This document shows positions 63,887-64,000 of a DNA stretch of 64,000 nucleotides, one piece after another. The stretch covers positions 5,351,230 to 5,415,229 of the forward strand of contig NC_087079.1 of assembly GCF_026151205.1 (NCBI RefSeq). Direction: 5' to 3'. The position numbers were made by a program, and so were the translations under genes. A model generated the notes under the pieces. That model had not been told where the DNA came from. It saw nothing but the letters and a program-made list of their open reading frames with translations, and searched no databases. Source of the stretch: Bolinopsis microptera. Taxonomy: Eukaryota > Ctenophora > Tentaculata > Lobata > Bolinopsidae. The first letter of the stretch is position 1; every line of letters starts with the position of its first letter.

Positions 63887-64000
63887 GTGAGAAAACGGAA
63901 TGTTAGAACGATCGGGAAAATTGCTCAGTTTCCCGAGATATGCTGCTGCTTCAACTGTAGTTTTAAAACCACTTATCATAAATTAGAGATAATCTGTAGC

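Overview
The window is from an AT-rich, intron-rich animal genome, most likely a non-bilaterian marine invertebrate such as a ctenophore or cnidarian. That placement is an inference. It rests on canonical GT/AG introns of 100-600 bp, an adhesion GPCR and a neurobeachin-type gene, Ty3/Gypsy, LINE and Penelope-like elements, and CCCTAA telomere-type repeats. No codon or phylogenetic test could be run, so the species is left open. None of the large genes appears as one open reading frame; I assembled them by following splice sites and checking that codon phase carries across every junction.

Layout. (1) 350-9391, plus strand: 3' part of a BEACH/WD40 gene closest to NBEAL1/NBEAL2, about 16 exons, 5' end outside the window. 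(2) 9392-15983: gene-poor, with MITEs, a tRNA-derived SINE, telomere-like motifs and a 54-bp minisatellite. (3) 15984-16517, plus: small secreted or GPI-anchored acidic protein, two exons. (4) 18296-22500, minus: five-exon class A-like 7TM receptor of 381 aa. (5) 22.5-33.1 kb: mostly non-coding, with relics of mobile elements. (6) 33115-34214, minus: end of a proline/tyrosine-rich protein. (7) 36368-42650, minus: an ORF1-like gene and next to it a nearly complete Ty3/Gypsy element with 117-bp LTRs and a 5-bp target duplication. (8) 43302 to beyond 63886, plus: a giant adhesion GPCR of more than 2,200 aa over more than 32 exons. It has a signal peptide, 15-aa acidic repeats, three Ig domains, ephrin-receptor-like cysteine repeats, LDLa, sushi-like modules, a hormone-receptor domain, GAIN/GPS, 7TM and a long acidic tail. 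Its introns hold an inverted pair of Penelope-like elements and a LINE.

The most unusual feature is a recurring pattern. Tandem arrays sit on splice sites and in several cases copy them. At 2.04-3.77 kb about 75 copies of an exon end plus its GTAAGT donor follow one NBEAL exon. Similar donor arrays follow two receptor exons (15 and 8 copies). Acceptor arrays precede exons at 20.9 kb and 33.6 kb, and a duplicated acceptor at 4.7 kb could form a frame-preserving 21-nt microexon. Minisatellite growth seeded at exon-intron borders therefore looks like a property of this genome.
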